NCBI GenBank assembly: GCA_963854565.1
Contig: CAWKZT010000114.1
Location: 1 to 5,815, forward strand
Reading direction: 5' to 3'
DNA length: 5,815 nt
Source: CAWKZT01 sp963854565
Lineage (GTDB): Bacteria; Actinomycetota; Acidimicrobiia; Acidimicrobiales; JAHEJN01
Shown: positions 5,618-5,815 of the stretch, piece after piece
Numbering within the stretch: position 1 is the stretch's first letter
How the letters are laid out: each line of letters starts with the position of its first letter
Translations under genes and position numbers: made by a program
The notes under the pieces: model-generated
The model's input: only the letters and a program-made list of their open reading frames with translations
Databases searched by the model: none
What the model was told of the DNA's origin: nothing

Positions 5618-5815
5618 ATGGTTGTTGTCTCGGTGTTTGCTGGTGGAGCTGGGCTACAGGTCGAAGAAGTGGCGTTGGCGAAGTCCACGGACTATGTCAT
5701 TGCGGTTGATCATGGTTACCTATTGGCCCAAGCGGTTGGGTGTGGTGTCGACGAACTCATCGGTGACATGGACTCGCTGGCCCCGTTCAAGGTGTCTGAG
5801 GCGAATGCTTCTGGG
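5618..5815 (+). CDS. thiN: Thiamine diphosphokinase (thiamine pyrophosphokinase), N-terminal part, cut by the window edge
   Basis: The 66 visible codons start MVVVSVFAGGAG and stay open to the window end. The order is a first beta strand with a glycine turn (FAGGAG, residues 7-12), a strand ending in an Asp-His-Gly motif (YVIAVDHGY, 26-34), then LIGDMDSL (47-54). This matches the TPK N-terminal domain pattern of strand-GG, (A)DGGA and GDxDS, where the acidic GDxDS residues help bind Mg-ATP. The enzyme converts thiamine and ATP to thiamine diphosphate and AMP in the cytoplasm. His32 replaces the usual second-position Gly of DGGA. In-frame ATGs at 5570 and 5594 would add 16 or 8 basic residues before the first strand; 5618 is preferred because it fits the fold and a TATGCT -10 motif sits 6 bases before it. 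Actinobacterial SteA-like proteins share the TPK domain but have a longer N-terminus, so they are less likely. Divergent from the importer operon. Confidence 0.82.
   Translation, partial: MVVVSVFAGGAGLQVEEVALAKSTDYVIAVDHGYLLAQAVGCGVDELIGDMDSLAPFKVSEANASG

Noticed and set aside
5607..5660. ATG at 5607 as a start of another plus-strand frame
   Set aside because: It is out of frame with the kinase motifs GG, DHG and GDMDS, which clearly define the coding frame.

Overview
The window holds one almost complete five-gene operon on the minus strand and the start of a divergent plus-strand gene. The operon encodes an ABC importer of the peptide/opine/nickel (Opp/Dpp) class. In transcription order it carries a family 5 solute-binding lipoprotein (5455-3689), a DppB/OppB-type permease (3645-2647), a DppC/OppC-type permease (2650-1742), a DppD/OppD-type ATPase (1745-675) and a DppF/OppF-type ATPase (675 to beyond the left edge). 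The plus-strand gene (5618 to beyond the right edge) encodes the N-terminal part of a thiamine diphosphokinase.

The organism is probably an actinobacterium, with Acidimicrobiia (Ilumatobacter-like) my best guess. The reasons are the moderately high GC, the lipoprotein start with a Cys-Gly-Ser-Ser tail followed by an acidic Ala/Glu/Pro linker, Gly-Gly-Gln-Cys-Gln-Arg in the second ATPase signature, and an apparently leaderless TANNNT promoter at the divergent gene. This rests on style and not on a database match.

Layout: 1-3645 is tightly packed. The ATPases and permeases overlap through ATGA, ATGA and TAATG junctions, so they are probably translationally coupled. A 43-base gap separates the binding-protein gene from the first permease. 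The binding protein would sit on the outer face of the membrane, capture the solute and pass it to the permease pair, driven by the two ATPases. Its natural substrate cannot be read from the sequence.

The 162-base divergent intergenic region (5456-5617) is the only real non-coding stretch. It contains a perfect 15-bp palindrome with a third half-site, the best operator candidate here, plus promoter-like motifs on both strands. No RNA gene, mobile element, CRISPR array, riboswitch or convincing terminator was seen. I see a conventional transporter operon and no clear new system; the points worth checking are the operator, the slippage-prone repeat in the lipoprotein linker, and some variant motifs.
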